Positions 8,369 through 17,457 of a DNA stretch of 64,000 bases are shown here, one piece after another; the first letter of the stretch is position 1, and every line of letters begins with the position of its first letter. The notes under the pieces are model-generated. The model had not been told where the DNA came from. It saw only the letters and a list, made by a program, of their open reading frames with translations, and made no database searches. Made by a program: the position numbers and the translations under genes. This stretch comes from CBDDLD01 sp965250025 (GTDB taxonomy: Bacteria; Bacteroidota; Bacteroidia; Flavobacteriales; Flavobacteriaceae): NCBI GenBank assembly GCA_965250025.1, contig OZ252283.1, positions 2,666,001 to 2,730,000 of the forward strand, read 5' to 3'.

Positions 8369-8525
8369 AGGTTCACTTTGGAGTAGTATAAAATACATTC
8401 CTTAAATATATAAAAAAGAAAACGGGTAATTAATCTTTATATTTTGCTTATCGGAGATTTGTAATGGTCTTAGTTAAATGCCCATTTTAAAAAGCTTAAA
8501 GAAATGTTTCAGCTCTTTGTAAGAA

Positions 8526-8900
8526 TTATTTTTCTTTAGAGCCTGATGGTTCACTTTCATTCAATTTGTGCAAAATCTCATAATTTTGCTTTTTTATCGC
8601 ATCTAATTTTTCGTTTACGATCTTAAAATCCATTTCCAATGCTGTACTATAATCTACTCCGGGGTCTTGTAAAGCATCTGTTTTCATTTTCATTCGACCT
8701 TGTCCTGTTAAAATCCAGTTTAGATTATAGTCGGTATGTGTATTAACAATATCAATAACCACAGCTACAGAAGGCGAACTGCTTTTTTTACGTAACGAGT
8801 GTAAATATCCTGAAGATTTATTAATACTGAGTTCGAAAGCTCTGTCACTCATTCTTAAATCGGAAACGATCTCACCTATTCGCTCTACTACTGGATCCAT
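8526..8900 (-). CDS. Small XRE-like HTH protein
   Basis: This 124-aa protein has an N-terminal helix-turn-helix of phage-repressor type at about 5-65 (RIGEIVSDLRMSDRAFELSI then a recognition-helix-like SSGYLHSLRKK). The segment NLNWILTGQGRMK is typical of the end of XRE domains in Bacteroidota. Residues 85-124 form a charged coiled coil (EKLDAIKKQNYEILHKLN), a likely dimerisation helix. It is divergent from the small gene at 9047, with a 146-nt promoter region between them, a layout like a repressor-controlled switch. Confidence 0.8.
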   Translation of the reverse strand: MDPVVERIGEIVSDLRMSDRAFELSINKSSGYLHSLRKKSSSPSVAVVIDIVNTHTDYNLNWILTGQGRMKMKTDALQDPGVDYSTALEMDFKIVNEKLDAIKKQNYEILHKLNESEPSGSKEK

Positions 8901-8941
8901 TGCTACTGTTTTGGTTAATAAATATTACATTTTTTTAGATG

Positions 8942-8983
8942 CTATTTCGATTATTATTTGTATATTTTGACTATATTCGATAT
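8942..8983. repeat. Direct repeats in the divergent promoter region
   Basis: CTATTTCGATTAT (8942-8954) and CTATATTCGATAT (8971-8983) are two imperfect copies 29 nt apart. The second abuts the -7 box of the rightward gene. An outer inverted pair, TAGATGC (8936-8942) and GCATCTA (8988-8994), brackets them. These are candidate binding sites for the HTH protein encoded on the left. Confidence 0.45.
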
Positions 8984-8988
8984 ATTTG
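8957..8988 (+). promoter_or_regulatory. Promoter of the small gene at 9047
   Basis: TTTG (8957-8960), 20 nt, then TATATTTG (8981-8988) is a full match to the Bacteroidota consensus. The predicted leader is about 50 nt. Confidence 0.65.
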
Positions 8989-9046
8989 CATCTATGCTAT
9001 GACACAAATATATCAATAATGCGTTAATAACTCAACAGTATTATAA

Positions 9047-9304
9047 ATGATTAGCCCTGAAGAAAAGCAAAAGCTCAAAACTTACTTAAAAGCCAACTAC
9101 TCTGCAGATGTCCTAGCCGTATTGGCTGAAAACAACATTGTTAGTAAATATGAAAAACCTTACAGTCCTTCCATGATACGAAATGTCTTCAATGGCAAAA
9201 CTCATAATTTAGATATTGAAAATGCCATCCTGGAAGTGTATCGCAGAAAAGCTGCGCTTTTTGAAGCTCAACAAAAGGCCAAGGCAAAGTTATTGGAGTT
9301 GTAA
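9047..9304 (+). CDS. Small helical protein, possible DNA-binding
   Basis: This 85-aa protein is not recognised with certainty. It is helical and basic. Residues 12-50 (KANYSADVLAVLAENNIVSK then SPSMIRNVFNGKTHN) resemble a helix-turn-helix followed by the N-x-H-N turn seen in small Bacteroidota phage-type regulators. The last 25 residues form an amphipathic helix (VYRRKAALFEAQQKAKAKLL). It is divergent from an XRE-like gene. The positions 9305-9462 after it hold no gene that I can see, only a weak TTGCTT/AAGCAA hairpin near 9374. Confidence 0.65.
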   Translation: MISPEEKQKLKTYLKANYSADVLAVLAENNIVSKYEKPYSPSMIRNVFNGKTHNLDIENAILEVYRRKAALFEAQQKAKAKLLEL

Positions 9305-9462
9305 TACTAAATATTACCGGTTAACTTCTGGCATTGATCTCAAGTTTTGGATGTGTACTTTCCTTTGCTTGTAAAGCAAGAGTATTTCACTTCATATCTT
9401 ACTAGCTTTTTCTTAACTTAGAATTCATAAATCTTATAGAAATTGCCCTAAAAACTATTATT

Positions 9463-10362
9463 TTGAATAATATCAAAGTGCTACTGACATTCTTATTTTT
9501 ATCGATAAATTATTTTCATGCACAAACATTAACAGGTACTGTTAAAGATACTTTAACCCAAATGCCTTTGGCTTTCTCTAATATTGTTTTAATGAACGGA
9601 GGTGGTACATATACCAATGGGAACGGAGCGTTTGAATTAAGTATTAAAAATACTTTTGATGATACTCTAAAGGTTTCTATAATAGGCTATAAGTCTAAGC
9701 TTATACCTCTGTTTCAATATAGAAACACAGAGAAGCCGCATTTAGATATTCAGTTAGAGCCTTTAGTTGATGTCTTAGACGAAGTTATAATCTCTGGTAA
9801 CAAGATCAATTATAGAGATAAAGAGACTCTGGGTGAAAAAAGAAATGGAAATATTGGAGTGACCTCACTAATAGGTTATGAGACTTGTATTTTCATAGAA
9901 AACCCAAGAAAGAAAACAGCTAAAGTAAAACGTGTTTATATTGATCTGAAAAAAAGAAAAGACGCCGATCATATTGCTGCTCTTGACATCAGGCTTTATG
10001 AACTTGATAGAGAAACAATGAAACCCGGCAAAGCACTTCATAATAAGAGAATATTTATAAAACCAAAAAATAAAAAATACCGCTTGTGGATCAATGTTGA
10101 ATCTTATAATATAAAACTTCCTTCTGAAGGCATTTGTTTAGGTGTAGAAATGGTGAATACAGTCGGCAAAGTAGAAAAATACACGTATTTCGGTCCAATA
10201 TTTCGCTATACATTTAGTCAAAATAACAAATTAATCACTTGGTCAAATTATCATAACAGCGGTTGGCGTGGTGGTTCTATTGCACACAATAGATATAAGC
10301 GTTATAAAACCGGCATCTCTAATCCAATGTTTGGTATCGAGGTTCTGTATCCGAAAGAATAA
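9463..10362 (+). CDS. Secreted protein with CarboxypepD_reg-like domain
   Basis: This 299-aa exported protein uses a TTG start, with signal peptide MNNIKVLLTFLFLSINYFHA. Residues 22-105 form the carboxypeptidase-D regulatory-like fold common at the N-terminus of Bacteroidota surface proteins (LTGTVKDTLTQMPLAFSNI, then DTLKVSIIGYKS and DVLDEVIISG). It has no TonB-dependent barrel. The remaining 190 residues are beta-rich (KRVYIDLKKRKDADHIAALD) with no named domain. A peptidoglycan- or surface-associated role is possible but unsupported. Confidence 0.75.
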   Translation: MNNIKVLLTFLFLSINYFHAQTLTGTVKDTLTQMPLAFSNIVLMNGGGTYTNGNGAFELSIKNTFDDTLKVSIIGYKSKLIPLFQYRNTEKPHLDIQLEPLVDVLDEVIISGNKINYRDKETLGEKRNGNIGVTSLIGYETCIFIENPRKKTAKVKRVYIDLKKRKDADHIAALDIRLYELDRETMKPGKALHNKRIFIKPKNKKYRLWINVESYNIKLPSEGICLGVEMVNTVGKVEKYTYFGPIFRYTFSQNNKLITWSNYHNSGWRGGSIAHNRYKRYKTGISNPMFGIEVLYPKE

Positions 10363-10390
10363 GTTAAATTACCCCTAAATAGATTTAGCC

Positions 10391-11935
10391 TTAGTTACAG
10401 TTAGGAAGGCGTCCCTGAAAATGCATTAAAACAAAAGCTGTTTCATGCCCGATTTTTTGGGACATCCAAGTCTTCCATTCATCAGAATTTTGGTTCAAAG
10501 GTTCATCTCCTAAAACACATTCTCCCGTTAATAACGTATACATATATGCGCCAATGGCTTTATCTAAATTCCCGTGCATATGCCAATTATCACTATATGC
10601 TGATTGCGTAGGAATCACTTCCTTAATTTGTGCAAATAAAGTTCGAATTGGTATAGCACGTGCATTCGGCAATTCAGAGTTTCTTACCATGTAAAGTGCA
10701 GTTCCTAAATCAGTACCGTTTATTTCTTCATTAAATCGTTTATCTAATCCATAAAGCATAGAAGTATTTCCATGATTACCATGATCTTGCATTGGAAAAC
10801 CTAATGAGAAATCAAATTGTGTTGCGTCTATTTTATAACGCTTATTGGGTTCGAAATTGGTATTTGCCCTACCATAATTGAAATTAATTGGTGGTGTCCC
10901 ACCATTGACCAACGTACGATCAGACTGGGCTATTACCCACTGCAATCCATTTAAAATACCATTTTCCGAACTCGTCCCTGTGTGATTATAGTTAAGTTCA
11001 CTATCATCTATATCACAACTTTTATATGGTGAGATGAAAGAGCGTTCTCCGGTATAGTGCGTATTATCTTCTTCATCGGTTTTGATCGATAATGCAATCT
11101 CTGATAGTTCATCATCATATTCATAATCTGAAGTTGCTGCACTTCTGTTTAATATTTGAGAATAAATAGATGCTGCTGATAAATACGCTCCATTTGGTGA
11201 TGGGTGTTCTGTAGCGTTATCTTTCTTTTCTTCCGGTAAAGCATCCCATGCTAATCCTGCTGGAACCGCTTGAATTTCCACTCTTGCACCATCTGCTGTA
11301 CGATATGTAAATTCTTCAAAATGACTTAACGATGCAACTCCTGCCTCTTCTTTGGGCCACACCATTAAAAGTAACGGTTTTGCACCTCCTTCTACTACTT
11401 TTGAAGCAATTTTATTGACTCCTAAAGCATAATACCCTGGTAGTTTAGCAATAATATATGGGTCAGCAGCAATAACTACATAATCCCATTTATAATCAGC
11501 ATTCCCGGCTAAATTTTCTAGCCGCTCAGGATAGTCTTCTGGCCAATAATAATATTGCATTAGCGAATGTGCAAAGTGAGTTAAATTATAAACTGTTCCT
11601 GCCTGACCTAAACCATAATCAATATCCTTATTTTTATAAATGTCTTCAGATATAACATTTATTTCGAGATCTATCGAAGCATCTTGTGATAATATACGCT
11701 CTAGTTGTGTAGTAATTTTATCTGATGCAAATGCACTCGAGCTGCTACTTATTGATCTACTTGTACCCAACACTAAAATATTTAGCTTTCCATCATTATT
11801 AATATCAGGCGAAATAAGGTTTGGCTCGTCAGCTGGTGCAGGTGTAGAAGAGGGATCATCTGATGAGCAACTTATCATAAAAACTAATATACTCAAACAA
11901 CTTAAAAATAAACTTCTATCAGTAGGTAACTTCAT
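10391..11935 (-). CDS. Large lipoprotein, possibly SGNH-hydrolase-like
   Basis: This 514-aa protein has a lipoprotein signal ending in MISCSSDDPSS, with the lipidated Cys near 23, then a Ser/Pro/Asp-rich spacer. Residues about 48-260 have features of SGNH-type folds: a first strand NILVLGTSRSIS where GDS would be, a central VVIAADPYI strand, and EHPSPNGAYLSAASI, which resembles the DxxHP block. The canonical Asp of that block is not clear. The C-terminal half (260-514) is unfamiliar. An exported hydrolase is a guess. The gene stands alone. Confidence 0.55.
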   Translation of the reverse strand: MKLPTDRSLFLSCLSILVFMISCSSDDPSSTPAPADEPNLISPDINNDGKLNILVLGTSRSISSSSSAFASDKITTQLERILSQDASIDLEINVISEDIYKNKDIDYGLGQAGTVYNLTHFAHSLMQYYYWPEDYPERLENLAGNADYKWDYVVIAADPYIIAKLPGYYALGVNKIASKVVEGGAKPLLLMVWPKEEAGVASLSHFEEFTYRTADGARVEIQAVPAGLAWDALPEEKKDNATEHPSPNGAYLSAASIYSQILNRSAATSDYEYDDELSEIALSIKTDEEDNTHYTGERSFISPYKSCDIDDSELNYNHTGTSSENGILNGLQWVIAQSDRTLVNGGTPPINFNYGRANTNFEPNKRYKIDATQFDFSLGFPMQDHGNHGNTSMLYGLDKRFNEEINGTDLGTALYMVRNSELPNARAIPIRTLFAQIKEVIPTQSAYSDNWHMHGNLDKAIGAYMYTLLTGECVLGDEPLNQNSDEWKTWMSQKIGHETAFVLMHFQGRLPNCN

Positions 11936-12090
11936 TTGTGCAATTAAATTTAAAGGTTATTATTCACATAATAACAGTTAAAACATAGAATATCCTACCT
12001 AAAATCAAGATTATTTTTCACATATTTAATAACAGGGTTAAAATTGTTATGAATACGATTTTCAAAAAACTCAAAAACACCCATTATGGA

Positions 12091-13140
12091 TTATTTTACT
12101 ATGATTTTTCTTGTAATGGTCTTATTTAGATGCTTTAGTTTAGCTACATATATCCCGGTGGTCAATTTATTCAAATTAAACTCTTTTTGCGTTTTACTTT
12201 TTAAAACACGAATCTGCTGTACGAGTTGTCCATTTAAATTATAAATTTCAAGATTGACATCTTCAGTTAGATTTCCTCGAACTGATATACTATTCGCATT
12301 AATATTATTATTTAAGACTATTACTACCTTATTTACATCATCTATACCTAATGTTGCTAAACAATCAACACCACTTAAACTCGTACAGTTTACAGCAGAA
12401 GCACAGCTTGCTGATTGTAAATTTTGAGCTAATACTACGGTGTAATCTATTGGAGATCCTCCGGAGCAGGACATGCGGCTTAAATCCGTATTCAATGGAC
12501 TAAAACCTGTATCAGCACGCACGACTAAGTTAGAGCCATCTACAAACAAATCCCTAACAATTAAAGCATTGGTATTATTATTTGATAATTGCGAACGTAG
12601 GTAAGTCCCGGAACTTACAGAGCCATCGCTGGCATCTAATCCAAGTATTACAGAAACAGAAGCTGTACTGCCTTGACCATAACTAGAAATCCAACCATTG
12701 GTCGTAAGTCTTGTAATTGAACTTGTACTGGGTGTCCCTTGACCAACTATGGAAAACACTGCATACAAATCTGTACCTGACCAATATAGCCCATAGCCTT
12801 TGACATCTATGGACGTGGTGTCATAGTCTTCTCTGCACCAGTCGAGGATGCCATTGGTAAACTTTAACAAAACAGGATTTTGGTCATTTGCTGACACCTG
12901 TCTGAAGCCAATGTAATACGACGATCCATTAAAAGTTATACTAGGTGTTCCAGTAGCTATTACCATAGCTTCGGTCATTGAGCAAGATATACTCTGAGCG
13001 GTTCCAACATTGACTGCCTCCTGAAACATCGTAATAGACTCAGCTGTCAAAGTTGTTTTATCTAAAGGGTTAATTAAAGTGCTTGAAAAAGTAGCTTGCG
13101 TAAATATCAATAATAGCAGGTGGTGTAGTAGTACTTTCAT
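12091..13140 (-). CDS. T9SS type A sorting domain protein
   Basis: This 349-aa exported protein has signal peptide MKVLLHHLLLLIFTQATFSS. The last 75 residues form a Por-type C-terminal sorting domain: VNLEIYNLNGQLVQQI, then LTTGIYVAKL and a basic end KTITRKIIVK. Cargo of this kind crosses the outer membrane through the type IX system. The passenger (about 35-265) is Ser/Thr/Asn-rich and beta-rich, and resembles repeat or propeller-like sequences (SITRLTTNGWISSYGQGST). No catalytic motif is seen. Cys residues late in the passenger (SCSGG, NCTSLSGVDC) may form disulfides. Confidence 0.8.
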   Translation of the reverse strand: MKVLLHHLLLLIFTQATFSSTLINPLDKTTLTAESITMFQEAVNVGTAQSISCSMTEAMVIATGTPSITFNGSSYYIGFRQVSANDQNPVLLKFTNGILDWCREDYDTTSIDVKGYGLYWSGTDLYAVFSIVGQGTPSTSSITRLTTNGWISSYGQGSTASVSVILGLDASDGSVSSGTYLRSQLSNNNTNALIVRDLFVDGSNLVVRADTGFSPLNTDLSRMSCSGGSPIDYTVVLAQNLQSASCASAVNCTSLSGVDCLATLGIDDVNKVVIVLNNNINANSISVRGNLTEDVNLEIYNLNGQLVQQIRVLKSKTQKEFNLNKLTTGIYVAKLKHLNKTITRKIIVK

Positions 13141-13310
13141 AAATATCTGATTTTGTGATTATAAAATTACTAAACTATCCATTACTTCTTACGAGAAATG
13201 TTTTATTTATTCAAATAGTTTTCTGTTCGACACCTGCAATTACTGGCACATATATAATAAAAACCCATCATCTTTTTGAGACGCCAGATTATAACAATAT
13301 CGGCTTCCCC

Positions 13311-13421
13311 AAAGCTCCGCTTCTTATCAGGATTATGGCTACGCCATCTGCCCTCAAAGCTCCGCTTTCCAACAGGATTATGGCGGCGCCATGTTCCCTC
13401 AAAGCTCCGCTTTGAACATAG
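13311..13421. repeat. 45-bp tandem repeat
   Basis: Two full units (13311-13355 and 13356-13400) and a partial third (13401-13421) all begin AAAGCTCCGCTT. The shared inner word is CAGGATTATGGC, followed by a variable GCCAT segment. The unit length is a multiple of three, so open frames run through it on both strands, but none has a believable start or domain. The flanks 13141-13310 hold no gene that I can see. Confidence 0.8.
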
Positions 13422-13429
13422 CTCAAACA

Positions 13430-13460
13430 AAAAAACGCTCAAGCAAGCTTGGCGTTTTTT
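13430..13460 (-). terminator. Terminator downstream of tRNA-Arg
   Basis: AAAAAACGC (13430-13438) pairs with GCGTTTTTT (13452-13460), with an inner stem CAAGC/GCTTG (13440-13444 and 13447-13451) and a 2-nt loop. On the minus strand it follows tRNA-Arg by 20 nt. Confidence 0.8.
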
Positions 13461-13480
13461 CTTTTTGAACTATGTATTCG

Positions 13481-13554
13481 TGACCTCGAAGGGATTCGAA
13501 CCCCCAACCCTCAGAGCCGAAATCTGATATTCTATCCAGTTGAACTACGAGGCC
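13481..13554 (-). tRNA. tRNA-Arg (anticodon TCG)
   Basis: This is a 74-nt cloverleaf on the minus strand. Acceptor GGCCTCG (from 13554) pairs with CGAGGTC. The anticodon stem is TCAGA/TCTGA with loop TTTCGGC, anticodon TCG. The T-arm contains GGTTCGAATCC. The discriminator is A at 13481 and CCA is not encoded. The gene lies 10 nt after the yqeY stop, so the two may share a transcript. Confidence 0.95.
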
Positions 13555-13564
13555 ATTTATTATA

Positions 13565-14017
13565 TTAGCTCATCAATTGTGCTTTAACAATAGTTGATAT
13601 GGTTTTTCCATCTGCCTGTCCGGCCAATTTTTGACTTACAATCCCCATGACCTTACCCATGTCCTTCATTCCTTCTGCACCAGTATCAGCAATAACTTCA
13701 GTAACCACAGCCTTAATATCATCTTCACTCAATTGTTCTGGTAAAAACTGACTAATCACTTCGGCTTGTGCCAATTCAGGTTCTGCCAAATCATTGCGCC
13801 CCTGCTCAGTAAATATAGCAGCACTGTCTTTTCGTTGCTTTACCAGTTTTGACAATAACTTGATTTCTTCATCTTCTCCCAACGCCTCTTTAGATCCCGA
13901 AGCGGTTTGCGCTAATAGAATCTCTGATTTTATTGCCCTTAATGCTGCTAATGCCATTTGATCTTTATCTCGCATAGCGGCTTTCATAGCGGTCATTACA
14001 TCTTGTTGTAAGCTCAT
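13565..14017 (-). CDS. yqeY: GatB/YqeY domain protein
   Basis: This 150-aa protein is wholly the YqeY fold, related to the tail domain of the GatB amidotransferase subunit. It is thought to bind tRNA or act in its handling, but its role is not settled. Landmarks are MKAAMRDKDQMALAALRAIKSE at the N-terminus (split here: MKAAMRDKDQ, ALRAIKSE) and GMKDMGKVMGIVSQKLAGQ near the end. It lies between the ftsZ terminator and tRNA-Arg. A position next to tRNA genes is compatible with a tRNA-linked function. Confidence 0.9.
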   Translation of the reverse strand: MSLQQDVMTAMKAAMRDKDQMALAALRAIKSEILLAQTASGSKEALGEDEEIKLLSKLVKQRKDSAAIFTEQGRNDLAEPELAQAEVISQFLPEQLSEDDIKAVVTEVIADTGAEGMKDMGKVMGIVSQKLAGQADGKTISTIVKAQLMS

Positions 14018-14093
14018 CTTTTCAAAATTTATGGACTGCGAAGATACTAAACTCTTCAGACTTAATTTTTAATGTCCTTTAAAAAATTAGCGC

Positions 14094-14125
14094 AAAAAAC
14101 CCGAAAAGCTGGAGGTGTTTTCGGG
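14094..14125 (-). terminator. Terminator of the dcw operon after ftsZ
   Basis: On the minus strand CCCGAAAA (14125-14118) pairs with TTTTCGGG (14107-14100) around a 10-nt loop, followed by six Ts (14099-14094). It lies 40 nt past the ftsZ stop and ends the cluster that starts at mraZ. Confidence 0.85.
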
Positions 14126-14164
14126 CTTGACTAAAGTGTGAAACACTTAAACTTAAATTTGCTA

Positions 14165-16072
14165 TTAATCTACGTTATCGTGTAAGAATGAATTGTTACT
14201 TCTCAGTTGAATATCATCATTGTCGTCAGTGCCAACGGATAGCCTAGAAGTATTTGTTTCTGAAGAATGCTGTGCATCCTCTAAATTCACACCTTGTCTC
14301 TTGTAAGCAGGCTCTTTTTCTATTTCATCTATTTTAGCGTTGTTGAACTTATAATTAAAGTCTTTCATTTTACGTCGTCTTTCATCTGCTCTGGCCTTTA
14401 GCAATTCTGAGATCGGACTATTCATTGGGTCCACCTCATCTTCTACAGTCTCTTCGGCTTCTTCTGTCGGGATGACCTTCTTCTCAAAAACAATCTCTTC
14501 TTTCACCTCTGTTTCTGTAGCTTTAGTGTTTATAGCAGATTCAAAAGTTGCATACTCATCCAATGCATAACGCGTTTCGCCTTCTTCATTGGCTTCTGTT
14601 ACCGGAATGATCTCCACATAATCTTTAACATTCATATCCTTTACCTCATCGTCTAACTGGAATAACATTTTTTCTTCCTGTGGTTCCGGTTCTTCAATTT
14701 GCTCAGGTTCTTTTGATGATATTGGCAAGTCAAATGTCAATGTAATCTGCTCTTCGTCTTTATCTTCTAAAACAGTCTCTTGATTTGAATTAGCTTCAAC
14801 CGGTGTAATTACAAAATCGTCTTCCACTGGCTTCTTCACATCTAAAACTTCTTCATATACTACATTGATATTTCTAATAGCTTCTGTAGTAAGAATAATA
14901 TCTGCGGCTTCATCCTCTTCGTCTTCATCTACCAACGTATGAACAATTGGAGCTTCTTCTTTTTCTAAAACAATATCCGGTGTTATGATAGCCGGGTCGT
15001 GCTCTTGCACATTGATATCCTCCTGAGGTTCTTCTTCCAATGCATGAATCACTTTTTTTGCTTCTGTATTCGATATTTCATTTTGCTGATCAATATCAAA
15101 TCCTGTCGCTATAATAGTTACTGATATGGCTTCCTGAAGGGATTCATCTTCTCCAACACCCATAATAATATTAGCACCATGACCTGCTTCGTCTTGAATA
15201 TGGTCATTGATCTCCCCTATTTCATCTATGGTAATCTCTTGAGATCCAGATACAATAAGCAACAATACATTTTTAGCTCCTGAAATTTTGTTATCATTCA
15301 ATAATGGCGAATCCAAAGCTTTCATAATAGCTTCTTGCGCTCTGGTTTGGCCTGATGCTGATGCCGACCCCATAATAGCAGTACCGCTATTACTTAATAC
15401 GGTTTTAGCATCTCTCAAGTCAATATTTTGTGTGTAATGATGTGTAATAACTTCTGCTATACCACGAGATGCCGTAGATAATACTTCATCTGCTTTAGAG
15501 AATCCGGCTTTAAACCCAAGATTACCGTATACCTCTCTTAGCTTATTATTATTGATCACTATCAACGAATCTACATGCTGCCTAAGGTTTTCTACGCCTC
15601 GCTGAGCCTGTTCGTTACGCATTTTTCCTTCAAACTGAAATGGCATAGTTACTATACCTACAGTAAGGATATCGAGTTCTTTAGCCATTTTGGCAATGAT
15701 AGGAGCTGCTCCTGTTCCTGTACCGCCACCCATACCTGCAGTGATAAATATCATTTTGGTATTGGTATCCAGCATTCGGCGAATATCCTCCATGCTCTCA
15801 ACTGCAGCTTGCTCTCCTACATCGGGATTGGCACCGGCGCCTAAACCTTCAGTAAGGTTAACACCTAATTGTATCTTATTGGGGACGCCACTATTTTGAA
15901 GGGCCTGAGCATCTGTGTTACAAATTACAAAATCAACACCTTTTATGCCTTGTTGGAACATATGATTGATAGCATTGCTTCCGCCACCACCAACACCAAT
16001 GACCTTGATGACGTTAGACTGGTTCTTTGGCAAATCGAATGCAATATTTCCAAATTCATTATTATTGCTCAT
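14165..16072 (-). CDS. ftsZ: Cell division protein FtsZ
   Basis: FtsZ is a tubulin-like GTPase that forms the division ring at mid-cell. The 635-aa protein has the GTP-binding domain at about 15-200 (GVGGGGSNAIN and the tubulin signature GGGTGTGAAP) and the T7-loop/C-terminal globular domain to about 330. A very long acidic, Glu/Val/Ile-rich linker of about 290 residues follows, ending in a basic patch (KARADERRRKMKDFNYKF) and a tail. Many FtsZ proteins have about 380-400 residues; long tails are usual in flavobacteria. It is the last gene of the dcw operon. Confidence 0.97.
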   Translation of the reverse strand: MSNNNEFGNIAFDLPKNQSNVIKVIGVGGGGSNAINHMFQQGIKGVDFVICNTDAQALQNSGVPNKIQLGVNLTEGLGAGANPDVGEQAAVESMEDIRRMLDTNTKMIFITAGMGGGTGTGAAPIIAKMAKELDILTVGIVTMPFQFEGKMRNEQAQRGVENLRQHVDSLIVINNNKLREVYGNLGFKAGFSKADEVLSTASRGIAEVITHHYTQNIDLRDAKTVLSNSGTAIMGSASASGQTRAQEAIMKALDSPLLNDNKISGAKNVLLLIVSGSQEITIDEIGEINDHIQDEAGHGANIIMGVGEDESLQEAISVTIIATGFDIDQQNEISNTEAKKVIHALEEEPQEDINVQEHDPAIITPDIVLEKEEAPIVHTLVDEDEEDEAADIILTTEAIRNINVVYEEVLDVKKPVEDDFVITPVEANSNQETVLEDKDEEQITLTFDLPISSKEPEQIEEPEPQEEKMLFQLDDEVKDMNVKDYVEIIPVTEANEEGETRYALDEYATFESAINTKATETEVKEEIVFEKKVIPTEEAEETVEDEVDPMNSPISELLKARADERRRKMKDFNYKFNNAKIDEIEKEPAYKRQGVNLEDAQHSSETNTSRLSVGTDDNDDIQLRSNNSFLHDNVD

Positions 16073-16116
16073 ATTGACTTATTGTTTTGGGTTTTTTATT
16101 TATATCGATTAATTAA

Positions 16117-17454
16117 TTATTCTGCGTTATCTAAAAAATCTTTGACGCGTTCTGTAAGCTTATCTAAGAAGGATCTTCGTTCTTTGGTTTTCGACTTAAC
16201 AACCTCATCATTGTGTGCCTCGACAGATTCTGCTTCTGCATTTTGACCTTCCTCCAATGCTTCTTCCTCCTTAATTTCCTGCTGCTTGCGGTCCTGACGT
16301 TTCAAACCATCCATTACCAAACCTACTGCAGTGGCGTATAAGGGGCTGGCTATCTCATCATCACTACCTCCTGCTAAATGCTCATTAGGATAACCTATTC
16401 TTGTATCCATACCCGTTATGTACTCCACCAATTGCTTTAGATGTTTCAATTGACTTCCACCTCCTGTCAACACAATACCTGCAATCAATTTTTTCTTCTG
16501 CTCTTCGTGTCCGTAATTTTTTATTTCCACATACACCTGTTCAATGATCTCTACCACTCTGGCATGTATGATCTTTGAAAGATTCTTTAGTGTTATTTCT
16601 TTAGGATCTCTTCCTCTTAAACCTGGAATAGAGACAATTTCATTGTCCTTATTTTCTCCCGGCCATGCAGATCCAAATTTTATTTTTAGCAATTCTGCTT
16701 GCTTTTCTATTATGGAACAACCCTCTTTAATATCTTCAGTAATGACATTACCACCAAATGGAATCACAGCTGTATGCCTTATGATTCCATCCTTAAACAC
16801 CGCCAAATCGGTTGTTCCGCCTCCTATATCAATTAAAGCCACACCGGCTTCTTTTTCTTCCTGACTTAATACGGCATTTGCAGATGCTAATGGTTCTAAT
16901 GTGATTCCTTCCAGTTGGAGCCCTGAACTTTTCACACAGCGTCCTATATTTCTGATGGATGATACTTGCCCTACTACCACATGAAAATTAGCTTCCAAAC
17001 GCCCACCATACATACCTATAGGTTCTTTTATCTCTGCTTGTCCATCAACTTTGAACTCTTGAGGCAATACATGAATAATTTCTTCTCCAGGTAACATTAC
17101 CAATTTATGAACCTGATTGATCAACCTATCAATATCCGTTTCATCAATCACCAATTCAGAATTCGCCCTTGTAATGTAATCGCTGTGCTGCAAACTTCTA
17201 ATGTGCTGCCCGGCAATGCCTACAGTAACCTCTTCAATCTTTTCAGAAGCTGCTGCTTCAGCCTGTTGCACAGCTTGTTGTATAGACTGAATGGTTTGCG
17301 TAATATTATTGACCACCCCTCTGTGCACACCCAGACTTTTCGACTTACCAACGCCTAATATTTCTAGTTTTCCGTATTCGTTCTTACGACCAATCATGGC
17401 CACGATCTTTGTGGTTCCAATGTCTAATCCAACCGAAATACTATTATTTTCCAT
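16117..17454 (-). CDS. ftsA: Cell division protein FtsA
   Basis: FtsA is an actin-like ATPase that tethers FtsZ to the inner membrane and recruits the divisome. The 445-aa protein has the phosphate-1 motif SVGLDIGTTKIVAMIG, a 1C/SHS2 subdomain after residue 85, the phosphate-2 motif ALIDIGGGTTDLAVF near 205-220, and the adenosine motif GIVLTGGGSQLKHL near 325. The C-terminus after 385 is a charged linker ending in an amphipathic helix (FLDKLTERVKDFLDN), the likely membrane anchor. It lies 3 nt after ftsQ and 44 nt before ftsZ. Confidence 0.96.
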   Translation of the reverse strand: MENNSISVGLDIGTTKIVAMIGRKNEYGKLEILGVGKSKSLGVHRGVVNNITQTIQSIQQAVQQAEAAASEKIEEVTVGIAGQHIRSLQHSDYITRANSELVIDETDIDRLINQVHKLVMLPGEEIIHVLPQEFKVDGQAEIKEPIGMYGGRLEANFHVVVGQVSSIRNIGRCVKSSGLQLEGITLEPLASANAVLSQEEKEAGVALIDIGGGTTDLAVFKDGIIRHTAVIPFGGNVITEDIKEGCSIIEKQAELLKIKFGSAWPGENKDNEIVSIPGLRGRDPKEITLKNLSKIIHARVVEIIEQVYVEIKNYGHEEQKKKLIAGIVLTGGGSQLKHLKQLVEYITGMDTRIGYPNEHLAGGSDDEIASPLYATAVGLVMDGLKRQDRKQQEIKEEEALEEGQNAEAESVEAHNDEVVKSKTKERRSFLDKLTERVKDFLDNAE

Positions 17455-17457
17455 AGC

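Noticed and set aside
13203..13527. Frames on both strands through the 45-bp repeat and tRNA-Arg
   Set aside because: They arise from the repeat period and the antisense of the tRNA; no family features are visible.
15575..15844. Frames antisense to ftsZ and other dcw genes
   Set aside because: They are shadows of strongly conserved coding sequences on the other strand, with no promoter or motif.
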